A DNA stretch of 64,000 nucleotides from Gymnopus androsaceus JB14 (GCA_009733575.1 ML769443.1:143957-207956); one strand, 5' to 3'; shown: positions 45,364 through 56,714, counted from the stretch's first letter. Notes: a model not told the origin generated them from the letters alone. Made by a program: numbers and translations.

Positions 45364-45414
45364 TGATAACGACAGCATTTGGTGTGGCGTCCACACCGAA
45401 TGCTGTCGTTATCA
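45364..45414. other. Near-perfect 25-bp inverted repeat (hairpin)
   Basis: TGATAACGACAGCATTTGG pairs with CCGAATGCTGTCGTTATCA, continuing GTGTGG/CCACAC with one mismatch in the arms and almost no loop. It is followed at once by the smaller palindrome CATGCTGCAAGCATG. It lies about 300 bp upstream of the CENP-B-type gene and could be a protein-binding site, a terminator or a tiny foldback. Confidence 0.65.
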
Positions 45415-45639
45415 CATGCTGCAAGCATGCCTCTGTGTGGCAATCATGTGAGCGCTTCTGCTCTTCGAATCCCACTCGATGATTAATTTCTTCGATCTTT
45501 TCCTGAAGTCCTGCGTCATTTCTCTCTCAGAACCTGCATTGCTGTCCCGTTCTTCCGAATTCTGATGCTGGGAGTCGGAGGGACATGCTCACTGCTCAGT
45601 ACCTGGAAGCCCGTCTGACATCTGTATATCCGATGTCCG

Positions 45640-45987
45640 TCACGGTCCCGTATGGCAATCTGGACCATTCGCAGCGGCCTTGTGCTGCTTCTTCCTGTTT
45701 CTTTTTCCTTTTCCAGTAAAATCAACGACACTGCCAGAGGGGATGCCAAACGGTCCTGAGTCCCTTGTTGGTAAGAGAATACTGATAACTTCTAGCGGCA
45801 ACATCCGCTCGAGACTCAGAACGCTTCTGTATGCAGGGTCCGCCTGTACGGGGTTCATGTCCCCATCGAGACGCATCTTTGTTATGCGATGGATCTTTTC
45901 CAATTTCCATCCTTGGTCATATACCGTGCGCTGGTTAGCTGACGCGTACTTCCTCTGATGTTTTCTTCTGTGGTATGACGACGCCAT
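45640..45987 (-). CDS. Uncharacterised basic ORF
   Basis: From ATG at 45985-45987 the frame reads MASSYHRRKHQRKYASANQR, then RLDGDMNPVQADPAYRSVL and SGSVVDFTGKGKRNRKK. It looks more like protein than its neighbours in other frames. A continuation in another frame (DRDGHRIYRCQTGFQVLSSE, to about 45516) suggests an intron or a frameshift. No family is recognised. Confidence 0.28.
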   Translation of the reverse strand: MASSYHRRKHQRKYASANQRTVYDQGWKLEKIHRITKMRLDGDMNPVQADPAYRSVLSLERMLPLEVISILLPTRDSGPFGIPSGSVVDFTGKGKRNRKKQHKAAANGPDCHTGP

Positions 45988-46123
45988 CTTGAAGGCGGGT
46001 TTTGGCACGTTTGAGTTTTTCCAAGAATCCCTCCTAAGCTCGACAATCTTAACATCATCAATGGGCCATAAGTTGGCTCGTTCCCGAATGTCCTAGGCCA
46101 CTGCTGCGCGTTCATCGCGTTCA

Positions 46124-46670
46124 ATGTCTGGCGCGGTGGCTGGTCCTTCCAAGACTCCCATCGTTCCAAGATCGTCTAAGTCTGCTGCTGCGCCCTCATC
46201 GCGCTCAAAGTCTAGCGCGGTGGGCCCTTCTAGGACTCCCGTTGTTCCCCCTTCTCGAAGCTCAGTATTCTGTTCAGAAACTGCCTTCTGCTTTGCTAAC
46301 TCGCTTTATCTCGCTCGAAGGCGATTGCGCCAACTCATATCGGTTCTTACGCGTCGTCTATCTGCAAGGTCTCTTTGCCTGCGCCCTCCAATGGTCTCTG
46401 AGTAATGATGCGGACATCTCGCTGGCCGACTGGGTAGCTTTTTTCGAGATGCCTGCTCCTAGGATGGTAAGTGCTTCTCTCCTTCCGGATTTTTTCACGC
46501 TAACTCTATTCAGGTGGCTTACAAGGCCAAATATAGTCACTACATCCAGCCGTTGTGGGCTGCAGCGTTCTCCATCGCGGTACAAGGTCTTTGCCGCGAT
46601 GTCTTCTTTCTTTCTTTCTTTCTGCGCGCCGGACGTTCAGGCGTCACGATGAGGATTGGTTCATTGCGTT
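46124..46670 (+). CDS. Uncharacterised Ser/Pro-rich gene, uncertain frame
   Basis: ATG at 46124 opens SGAVAGPSKTPIVPRSSK and SAVGPSRTPVVPPS, produced by an imperfect 75-bp tandem repeat (about 46100-46175 and 46175-46250). The frame that looks like a globular protein next is shifted (LLTRFISLEGDCANSYRFL, ADISLADWVAFFEMPAPRM). It joins in phase over a GTAAGT ... TTCAG intron to VAYKAKYSHYIQPLWAAA. Either an intron or a frameshift separates the two halves. Function unknown. Confidence 0.3.
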
Positions 46671-46799
46671 CAACGTGCTGAACTACACCTTCATTGGCGA
46701 GGTCACGTTCTCCCTTTCTGGGACAGCGCTTGTTAAGTCCACTGTTTGCATATTCCTGGGCTCTTGGACCCAATCATCCCGCCTCCACAGTTCATCGAC

Positions 46800-47589
46800 G
46801 CACTAGGCAACCAAAAGTACAGGTAGCCTTGGTGACTTGACTTGGATGAAAAAGATCCGCTTAACGGACAGCCAGTGGATCCACTAAACTGAAGTTGCAA
46901 GTTATCAAGAGTCCACTTGGAAACTGCTACATGGGTACTAAAAATCATGTATATATTTTATTAGAGCTGGTAATAGAAGGGAAATAGTAATACTCACCTT
47001 CAAGTCAACCCTTGAGTGACCTCGCATTATCCAAGCATAGAAAACTTGGTTGAAGAGTTTAAAACCCTCTAGGTAAATCCAGCAACAAAAGTTGCAGAAG
47101 CAGCCACTGAAGGTGGTTGCACAGAAAGAGGCCTCAAGATCAAGATGAAGAGAATACAGTATACGTAAGTGCAAAGTTCAACTTCATCTTATCTAATTTT
47201 TACATTTCCGGCTCGTTACTAAACTGCACAACACGTCAAGTAACTACCATTTCAGCATTTCAGCATTTCGGACGGCCTCGATAATCTATATTTTCAGTCC
47301 GGCTGATGCTAATTGCTCCAGATCCTGTCCGAAAAATGTTGTTTCGGACATTCACAGAAAATTTGATCTTCAGACGGTATAAATATATTTTCTTCTAGGT
47401 TGTATGAAGCATTTATTTTCTATACTACTCTGAAAAAGTACTTTTACTCAGCTACTGAAAGAATCTATTTCACACAATGCTTCAGCATAATTATTGGCAG
47501 TGTGAGTATTGGCAGGTAACGACTTTTATATCAACAACATGCTACATAAGTATCATATTCTGTCGTATTAAGTTACGATGTACTATGAG
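46800..47589. other. Gene-poor spacer
   Basis: Two minus-strand open stretches (46938-47174 and 46733-46948) can be joined by a GTGAGT intron, but the product is Cys/Trp-rich without motif and is not supported. The rest is AT-rich. Confidence 0.3.
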
Positions 47590-49045
47590 TCAATAAATCG
47601 CATCGTGCGCGCTCATGAAAACTGACTCAGGAAGAGTTAACAGTTCCAGCAATAGGCGGACATCAGATCCCATACCCCCTGCTTTTAATATGTCGGACAG
47701 CCATTTCGGGGGTTCAACCGGCAAAGGTTGTGGTGTATACCAGAAGCCTTCAAGGTAAATTATCTTGAGAAGCTTTGGAAAAGACTCTTCCACTCCCATC
47801 CTGGCAACCTCCTGAATCACCTCGCGCAAGTTATTATCAAAGAATGAATGGTGATAGGGGTGCCAGAGCCAATCATAACGAATTCTGACCGATTCGATGT
47901 TTGGAGCGTCGATGATTCGAAGGCAGGACGAGACTGCATCCATCTGGCGAAATCCTAGCCGAAGTGATTTGAGAAAAGGTAGATTGAGTGGCGCCCTCAA
48001 AAGCTGATCTACAGCAGATAATTGAGACATGAGTACTTAAGCGAAAGACTGCAAAAATAATCACCGTAATTAGGCCACAACATTGGGCTTTCGCAACAGA
48101 TTTCCAAACTTTCTAGTGCTGGAACCAAAGGCAGGAGACGTTGCAGATCAGCCCCCTGACCGACAATTAGCTGTGAGGTGTTTGCAAAGATTAGAGGACA
48201 ATTCGGGTGTGTGATCCATATCGTATGAATGGCATTCATCGGCTTCGCAGCACAAAGGCGGTATCGACGATTGGTGGAGACAAGTTGCAATTGGAGAATC
48301 CGAGGTCTGTTCAGAGATGGAAGAAGCAAGGCCGAGAAGGTTTCCTCGCAACAAGCTAGACGTTGTTCAGACGTTTTGTATTGTTTGAACTGAAGGTCTG
48401 TTGGGAGTGCCAGATTTTCGAGTCTCTGACAACTTCCCAGTGCGTTCAATAAATCGCAAAAGCCTTCCAGATCCAGCCAAATCGAGTCATGAACGTGAAA
48501 GGTATGAAGAGTCCTCGAATATGAGTTAATTCCACTAATGAGGAATCTCGAGGGCCGGAATGGGACAGGTCCGACGAGATGCCAAGAGGTGATATTCATG
48601 GGACGCCCGTGATAGTAAGGAGTATGATCCTTCGAAGAAAAAGTCAACTCTGGGACGAGGAGTTCATGGACAGGCGTATCGAAATCGACAGCAGTAACGA
48701 GGTTTCGGACGTAACGGCGGAAGGTCGGTTTCGTGTGCAAGTATCTCATTTGAGCGATATTGTCAAGATGAACCGTCTCGAGAAGACGCGCCTGGGCAGG
48801 TTCTTCCCATTGCAAGCATACGGCGGTGTACACACGCAAATCTTCTAAGGTAGCATGTTTGAATATTTCCGTGAGCAGCTCAGGAACAAAAAGTGCTGAA
48901 AGAGGTGTCCGAGTACTAGCAAGATTCGGTTGAGTCTGAGGATGTGAAAATAATCATAATTTGCATGGAGTCGGAATAAGACACTTACGATTGTTAATTC
49001 CGAGTCGTTTGAAGTTCTAGCAATCGAATGTTGCATGGACTGCAT
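47590..49045 (-). CDS. F-box protein, copy 2
   Basis: Same three-exon layout as copy 1: ATG at 49043-49045 (MQSMQHSIARTSNDSELTI), an intron, the F-box exon (FVPELLTEIFKHATLEDL), a GTGATT ... TGTAG intron near 48010-48066, and stop at 47590. The first 150 residues are almost identical to copy 1, including DSIWLDLEGFCDLLNALG, with one extra dipeptide (TPYYHGRP versus TPYGRP). The C-terminal half is clearly diverged (PALESLEICCESP, LPFLKSLRLGFRQM). Divergent from the intact HMG-box gene. Probable SCF substrate receptor. Confidence 0.78.
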
Positions 49046-49842
49046 TGCTAAGGGTAAATTTAGACCAGCGACGAGTATAAAGTTAAAGCACGTACTAAAC
49101 AGTAGAGGAGCAAGTTGGAGAGTTTAGAGGTGCTTCTACTCCATTGGCCGTAAAATCTCCTTGTATATATAATATATTTCAGACCAGAGAAATCAGTATC
49201 GATCGCAACATCAGGCTGGGTTCTAGTGATTTCATTCGCAAAGAATATGAGCTTTGTGCTAGAGACCATAAAGCCGCGTGAATTGTGTGGCGACACGAGG
49301 CAAGCCATAACGAAGCCCACGAGTAGCAGCAGAATCGCATTTTGGCGCCCACTAACCACGAGGCGGGCCACGAGTCCACGGTGAGCGCTAAACTAATCTT
49401 TGAGACTGCTGTGACTTTCGCGTATCTTTTTCGAGTAGCATTATTAACTATCAATAAACCATTTATTTACATCGAGAGAAACAAGTACTGCAAGGTGGTT
49501 ACACTAGACGCTACAGGAGATATGTTTGGGGAGTCGTGCCACAACTCCCTAGTATAAAGCGCTTTGACCGTCGGGAGCGCTTCGGCCTCGTGGCCTACCT
49601 CATGCCTATCGAAAATTCTTCGCGTCCTTCTCTGCACTCACTCGTGGACTTGGTCATGGCTATCCTCGTGGAAAATCTCCTACAATGTCCTGACCTTCCT
49701 TCTATTCGTCCTGTCTCCTGTTGTGTTATATCTTTATTGAAAATGCCCGACCAGTGGAGAGCACCTCTGAGCTCGCACATCTGACTCTCTAGTACGTGTT
49801 CAATACCTTGCATTCGTCGATTGTCTAATTTTTCCCTTAGCA
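49046..49842. promoter_or_regulatory. Divergent promoter region, F-box 2 and HMG gene
   Basis: Shares with 42123-42622 the words GTGTGGCGACACGAGG, CACGAGGCGGGCCACGAG and GTGAGCGCTAAACTAATC. Shares with 1129-1767 the HMG-proximal words TTCGGCCTCGTGG, GGCTATCCTCGTGG-like and CCTTGCATTCG. It therefore looks like a mosaic of both other spacers. Confidence 0.5.
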
Positions 49843-51803
49843 ATGTCATCTCCTATCAAGCGTCCGCAAAATGCTTGGATTCTCTTTCGCTTAGATATGC
49901 ACAAATTACTGAGATCTGAGGATCCAAAGGCAACCCAGGTGGTTCTCTCCAAACGTATTTCCGATCTGTGGCGTTCAGCATCTCCAGAAATCAAAATTAG
50001 ATACTATCGCAAGGCAGAGACCGCTAAATACGCTCACTTTATCAAGTATCCTGGCTACAAGTTCACTCCAAGAAGTAAAGAGTTGATGAAGCGAGAAAGA
50101 GAAGCCAAACGACTTGCAAAGGAGTCCAAGGTCAAGTGGAGAACTGCGCGCAATATGCATCCGCCCTTGGAAGACCCGACTCCTTCTACTGCAGACTATG
50201 GTTCTCTCGGAACTTTACCCTCAGTATCTTCCAGTGGTTCATCTTCGGACCTCTTCCCCGAGCTTTCTTCTTCTTCTGCCGATTTTTCAGCAGCACCCGC
50301 TGCTCCTAGTATGAGCACATGGTCCAGTGTTTCCGAAAAGCCCCAAACTCAACCCGATCTTGAGTGTTTGGAGCCAGACACCAACTGTGCAGCAGTACGT
50401 CCCTTCCTTTGTTTCACTTCTTTCTTCCGACGTTTCCTATGTTCCCTAGTCCCTTTCGTGGGACACATCCTGGGAGAGCTTACTTCAAAGCACATCGATG
50501 TTCTGCATGAATGACCATCTCGATGGGCAACTGAAGCTGGATATCGATTCATCCAGTTCTCCCAGTGCATCGTTTGGGAATGCCAACCGAGGCATGTCGC
50601 CGCCTGGTGTACTCAAAGGGCATGGGTTTACTTCTCCAACTCCTCCTGATTTACCTCCATTGTCGCCACATATCCCGGAGACTCAACCTAACCTTGAATC
50701 TTGGGGTTTAGACACCGCCTTTGCTGTATGTCATCCTCTCATCTTTTCCCTGGGATTTTGACTCACTTGAAGTCCAGAGGGGCACATCCGTACCCCAAAC
50801 CACCATCGATCCGTCGATTAGCTCATTCATTGCGACGCCTTGGAATTTTGAACCAGCCACGATGGACTTTCAGTTATCTGGTGCACTCAACAAGCCTGAG
50901 TTCCCTTTTTCAACTCTTTCTGAGCCATCTCCATTGTCGCCGATATCTCGCAGGCGCAAGCAAACCCGAGATTCAACCCAGTCTCGAATCTTGGGATTTA
51001 GACGCCGCCTTTACTGCAAGTCGTCTCGATTGTTTTTCTAGACTGACATTCTGATACTCTTTATTCTTCTCTCCAGAGGGATACATCCGTAGCTCAAACC
51101 ACCATCGATCCTTCGGTCATCTGTAGGAATGTCATTGACGGACAGCCTGATGTTACCATCCAGTCGCTCAACCTTGAATCTTGGAGTCTAGACACTGCCT
51201 TTGCTGTAACGTCGTTTTCTTATCTTTTTACTGACATTTTGACTCACTCGAAGTCCTGCTTTCCAGGAAGGTACCTCCGTACCCCAAAATTTCGAACAGG
51301 CCACGACGGACTTTCAATTACCTGGTGTAGTCAACAGGCCTGAGCTCCCTTTATCAGCTCTTTCTACCCTGTCCCCATTGGCATCCCATATCGCTGGCGC
51401 AAGTAGCTCCGAAACTCAGTTCAGCCTTGAATTTTGGGATTTAGACACCGCATTTACTGTACGTCGTATTGTTTGTTTCTCTATGCAAAAATACTGACGT
51501 TCCGATACGCTTCAGCCTGCTTTCCAGAGGGATACATCCGTACCACGAATAACAGTCGATCCTTCGATCAACAATGGACAGAATCTGAATTTTGCTGGAT
51601 GTAACGTATGCCGCTTCGTTTTCTCCTCTTTTTCTTACTGACGTATTCAGTATTCATATCTGGAAATCTTGGACCCTTCGATCTACTCCACGACCCTTTC
51701 TGACAATATTGTACAAGATAATCCAGATACCGCCAATCACTTGCTGAATGATTGGAATGACAATTTCAATTTGAACTGCATTTGCGACTGGTGTTCACTT
51801 TGA
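49843..51803 (+). CDS. MATA-type HMG-box transcription factor with repeated exons
   Basis: Exon 1 (49843-50394) opens directly with the HMG box: IKRPQNAWILFRLDMHKLL, then VVLSKRISDLWRSASPEIK, YYRKAETAKYAHFIKYP and GYKFTPRSK. These are the anchors of the MATA_HMG group that binds DNA in fungal mating and sexual-development regulators. Several exons follow, each a variant of one acidic module ending in (E)TQPNLESWGLDTAFA-like sequence right before a splice donor (50395, 50726, 51016, 51206, 51459). The donor at 51016 is GC. The last exon (from about 51655) has NIVQDNPDTANHLLND and ends CICDWCSL with TGA at 51801. Acidic, hydrophobic repeats suggest activation segments (inference). Confidence 0.78.
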
Positions 51804-53771
51804 TTTAATTCGGGGAGCTTTTGGACGTCCTGTTTATGAATAGTGACGCTTCTTGCTAGCCCCCAGGTATAATTCATCTTTTCGCCCTCATCTGTTACGG
51901 TAGTTCTTTTTCAAAAGGGGTGTATTAACTTGTGTAATCAATAGTTCTCGTATATTTTGGCCTCTATTCGGCTAAGATGAATGTACAATGTCGCCTCCTA
52001 CGGGTATCGTTACATTCAATCCAAAAGGGACCAGTTTGAAGAAGTGCTCGAAACTCGAACCACGCCTCCGTATATGTATAGTATTCGAGTCTATTCTTTT
52101 TTTTCTTTGCGAATCTACCGTAGTATTCCTAGAAAAACTCACCTAGTCATTGGAGAAGAAAAGGACAAAATCCATCAAAGAGTTTGACGAGTTTGACGAC
52201 TCCATAATTCCTCCCTCAACCGCCAATCGTTTTCTCGGCACGCTGTACCTACGGCATTCCTCGAGCAGACTAGCGGCTCCTCAGTTCCATACATGCTTTG
52301 TCAGGCCTGTTCAGAGCTACAATGGGCCGAGAGCGAGCCATGGTGGCAGCTTTGCGCTTGAGTCCCAATGTCCCCTCAGAAGACGAGCGGTTTTCCGTTT
52401 CCCAAAAAATACAGCAGATATACTGGAACGTTGAAATCAATTGAATGTATATCTTGACGATATAATAGGTATCTATAACTGTATATGCTCGTCTCTTGTC
52501 TATCAGTCGACCGATGCGTGACCCTGGCGGTAGCCCGAAGAACAGACAAAAGCAGGGAGAAAGAAAAAAAGTATCGCGCAAGTCTCTTGTCTATATATCA
52601 CTCGACCGATGCGTGACCTTGGAGGTAGCCCAACGAACAGTGAAAAGCAGGGAGAAAGGAAAAACACAGGTATGGATCAGAATGATAAGGATGAATGAAA
52701 GGACCGCACTGATAAATAATGAATTTAGGGTCGAAATAACCTTACGCTTCACTGAGTGCTGATTGAAAATCTTCCGTCTGTGTCGTATACAATGTAGTAG
52801 ATTGCCTGTTGGAACCAGTAGCAGTGTTGTGAGGGCAATTTGGCTTAGCTGTAGATGATAATTCAAACGGCAGAGGTGAGCGTCGTCGCTTTGGACGCAG
52901 AGCGCAAAAGCAGAAATAGCAGAGATGATGCGCTCAGGTCGATAAATTCGTCGACGTAGCTTTTCCGGATGTCAATAAGGAAGAACGGGTGCCCAAACTC
53001 AAGTAGTCTTGGCTGTGGTCGCAGAGGGTCGTTATGGCTTCCGCTGTTGCATTGTTGTCGTAGGAATAATTCTACTGAGATAAGGTGGCAGTTGCAATAG
53101 TTTCGACTGCAGCTTTTAGGGTTTGCGTCTATCGGTGACTTAGATGGTAGAGAAGCTGAGGCAAGAGAAGCGAAAAGATGTATACCTTTTGAGGAATTTC
53201 ATATTTTACTTTCCGAGAATCGCCTCTGAGTAACCACTCCGATATCAGGTCCGAGGAAATAATAGTTCGCGCAATCATTGAGAAAGCGATAAAGCGATAC
53301 ATTGGCGGAAAAAAAGCGACAAAAATCGACGTAGGGCAGGATCTGTCATCTGGCCGGTCGCCACAGTATACGAGTCGTTTCGTCTTTGTTGGCTCAGTTC
53401 TCTAGAGTCGCGCGCAGACACATCACAACTAGGGCTAAAAACGATCGATCATTGCTCTGCTCTGGCGAGATGCCCCTTTGTCTTGCAGTAAACTCACTCA
53501 ACATTATGCTTACTTTCGAATCTCCTTGTCCCACTGCGAAGAACGATTGATCACTGCTCTGCTCTGGCGAGATTCCCATTTTCCTTTCAGTACAATCTTT
53601 CAACATTGTATTCCCTTGTTCTACTTTTGATAAATCTACGAGATATTTATCCTGGCATCACGATCAATTTATCTTCAGCGCGTCCAATGTTCAAGCCAGG
53701 TCCCCGAACAAGAATCTATGATTACGGAAATCCCATTCATGCGGTTTGTTAGTGGCTAAACGTAGTCATGA
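51804..53771. other. Gene-poor spacer with direct repeats
   Basis: No supported gene; an isolated stretch at 52322-52441 may be a gene relic. An 85-90 bp direct repeat containing TCTCTTGTCTAT and TCGACCGATGCGTGACC occurs at about 52491-52580 and 52583-52665. A second direct repeat with GAT(C/T)GATCA(T/C)TGCTCTGCTC and TGGCGAGAT occurs near 53441-53475 and 53545-53575. Confidence 0.45.
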
Positions 53772-54794
53772 ATGACCGCTTTGGCCACTGTGACTGACCT
53801 GTTTAAAGGATCGAATTTTGCACAGGGATATGCAACAACAGCTATCGACATGTCCTCTACCCGCATCGACACCAGAACTGAATATGGACCTTATTATGAG
53901 TCCTCGTCAGGCAGTAACTCCTCTTCAGAACAGCATCCCTCGCATTCTTATCTCAGGAGTATAGACCACTCCCAATACCTTAACGTCACTCCTGAACGTC
54001 TCTCGCACTCCGAACGTCCCATGGGCACTGAAGCCTCCGACTACCTTACCCAGTCTCCGCTACCTCCGCTAGCATTGTACCGGTACCCCGACTACCTCAA
54101 TTTCGCTCCTGAGCATAAGCATCTGCAGGTTGGTCTTTATGAACTATATTTCCTCATTACTGTTACTAATGACTGTAACATATTCTCAGTGTCACTCAAC
54201 AGGCGCTTGTAGCATCTCTACAACCGTATATGCGACTGTTCCTCGCCTCGTACAGGTGCCACAAAAGGTGTACTGCAACCAGGCATTTCACAGTAGAGAG
54301 AGGTCTGTAGCCTTTCAAGTGAAGGGATCCTCCGATCTCGGTGTGCAGATATTTGATATCTCGCATGTTGTCGTCGAGGGTAAACGGGAGACGCCGTTAT
54401 CGAGCGTGGTATATCGCAGTTTGAATGTGCGCATTAATGTGAGTTTTTGATTCACAGTCACCATGGATCACTTTTGGTTTTACAATCGTCACAGTGGCCT
54501 GGATACGAGGACTATCTAGGGCGGATTAAGATTTGCGAAGGGGAACCCACCACCCGGATAGCTCTACTTTGCGAGCTTGCACGGATAATTCAAGACTTCA
54601 TGGTGTGTTCTCATTGCGGCCTCTCTGTATTTACTTCTCATCAAGCTCTGCTTGTGTGTTAGAGAAGTCCAGGCCGATGCCGCAACACGGATTGGAATTT
54701 GGGACACATCGATCTGAATAAATTGGTTATTACGCGACTTGTCCACTGCGGAGGAGCTGACTGGCAGCCTCAATTATGGTGTCCTCGACACTAA
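53772..54794 (+). CDS. Uncharacterised protein, paralog of 4195-5015
   Basis: Four exons (53772-54128, 54190-54438, 54495-54602, 54663-54794) stay in phase and give 281 residues; a later ATG at 53850 (MSSTRIDTRTEYGPYY) may be the true start. The N-terminus is Ser/Tyr/Pro-rich. The conserved core matches the gene at 4195-5015: VPQKVYC, SLNVRIN at an exon end, WPGYEDYLGRIK at the next exon start, ELARIIQDFM, and ITRLVHCGGADWQPQLW near the C-terminus. Introns fall at equivalent places. No known domain; function unknown. Confidence 0.68.
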
Positions 54795-56714
54795 TTCTTC
54801 CACACGTACACTGTATTTAACCACGGGATGCTAACAATGATTCGTAGATCATTTAGATTAGATTTTATAATGACTTCAGACTTCGTTCACTGTCAGTCTT
54901 CGGCCCAAAATTTGAAGTATTTTATTGAGGACCAGGCGAACTTAAGGTGTTGAAAGGAGTAACATACTAGTCTGAACGAGCAATAACGCTTTGACCATCA
55001 AAAACGGCTAATATACACAGCTTTGACCGCGAAGCGATTCAACTCAAGTAAGAGCCTAATGTCGAATTCACCTTTAGGGCTTTTCCTGGTTCAGGGTTCT
55101 TCACTGATTCACTCACAAAAAGGCGGCTATTTCCAAATTGGGATGTACCCAATTAAGTAATCGCGTAGCACCGACATCAGATGGGCGCTTGAGATTTCAT
55201 TACAACTGTCAACGCACACCTACAAGCAAGGAAAGCGTTGTTTGTATCCAGGATAGGTTGCTACTTGCTAGTCTCCGCTGGATCAGCTCACCGGCAGCGT
55301 ATCTAAAAGCGAAACAATGTCGGTGAGGTTCAAAAAACAGTGAGTAAAAGAAATACGCCAACCGGCGCAGCTCCTCCATTAATGTACAATTGGAACTTGC
55401 CTATATTCCAGTCAGCCCGGGTATTTTCGGGTTGAACGATAGCCACGTGGCTTACCAGTTCCTGCCCAGTTCCTGCCCAGGTCCTGCCCAGGTCCTGAGC
55501 ATTAAATTTCCCGAGCGAAAAAGAAAAAGAATCACGGGTGAAAAAGATAAGATGTTTCTTTATCTTTTTCACACGGGAAAGATAACAGATTACGGACGAA
55601 ATTCCAGCCGAAAAAGATAATCAATTGCGATATCTTTTTCGGGCGAAATCATATAAGATTCCCGAGCGAAATTTGATTTCTTTCCCAATTTGTTTTTCTT
55701 ATGAAAAACGTGGTCTTTTTCGACCGAAATATTTACTGAAAAAGGTAATTAATCGCAACAATTATTTCGCTAATTATTTCGGCCGTTATTGTTTGACCCT
55801 GGCGTAGTGAAGCCCAATGTTTTCGAGTGCCATGTATTTCTCGCGAAGCGAGAGCCAACCAATGTTTTCGAGTGCCATGTGTTTCTCGCGAAGCGAGAGC
55901 TAACCAATGTTTTCGAGTGCCATGTATTTCTCGCGAAGCGATGTGTTTGAACGCCATGTTTGTGGATCGACAAACGACTCTAGGTCACTCAGCCTGAATT
56001 CAGGCCAATATTTATCAAGAAGCCATAGTGTTTCAGTGTGTATTACCACAACACAATGATTTGACCACTAATCGACAGGGACGTTACATGGATTCAGCGT
56101 AATTAAAATTAGTAGCAACTCTCGGAGGCCGAAATGCACTGCTTGAGCTTTGCATCAAGTTTCACTAATACAATGTCGACGCTTTAGCTTCTCAATACTG
56201 GTAGAGGCATTCTAGCTATAAAATAGAGGAACTGAGCGGGCAGAAAAGTGCACAAAAAAGTCATGGTCAAAGCTGGACATATGAATCGCCGCATTGGTAG
56301 CCTGAGGCTAGCGGCTATAAATTCTCGCGCTACCAATTTGAGCCAATCATTCTATTGTCTCCAATTACATCTCGTCCTATTAATACTTGGCTAGTACCTT
56401 GGGTTCCTCCAGATGGCAAGGATCAAAGGAAAACTTGGAGGGAGTGGATTGGGAATTTCGGGAATTAGTATACTATGTTTGATCCTGGTACTACACCCAA
56501 ATGTTCTTATACTTGCTTACTTCGAGCCCCCTTTGCTCTCCCATCAAGGATTCAAGGGAAAGGATGGTCTGATGTGCTACAGCTTGCATTTTTTGGACAG
56601 GCATTTGCATTCAAATATCAAGGACTCCCAGAAGATATACTTCTTCAACTTCAGTTTATCGTAAAATTGACTGTGTGAAACCTACATTTTCCTGTTGATA
56701 CCTATCAACACCTA
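54795..56714. other. Gene-poor spacer with short repeats
   Basis: Includes a triple CCAGGTCCTGCC-like repeat near 55460-55495. A block rich in GAAAAAGATAA and TTATCTTTTTC (about 55500-55780) can form several hairpins, and a minisatellite follows at 55813-55940. No supported gene. Confidence 0.45.
55813..55940. repeat. Three-unit minisatellite with palindromic core
   Basis: About 45-bp units reading CCAATGTTTTCGAGTGCCAT then GT(A/G)TTTCTCGCGAAGCGAG occur three times. Each contains the short palindrome CTCGCGAAGCGAG, so each unit can form a hairpin. Confidence 0.75.

Noticed and set aside
42600..51803. Window as the mating-type (MAT) locus because of the HMG gene
   Set aside because: Agaricomycete MAT loci are defined by paired homeodomain genes and by pheromone/receptor genes; none was seen. 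HMG-box genes of this group are also found as expanded families outside MAT.
55733..55973. Frames with REIHGTRKHW/RNTWHSKTL repeats
   Set aside because: They are translations of the three-unit minisatellite on the minus strand.
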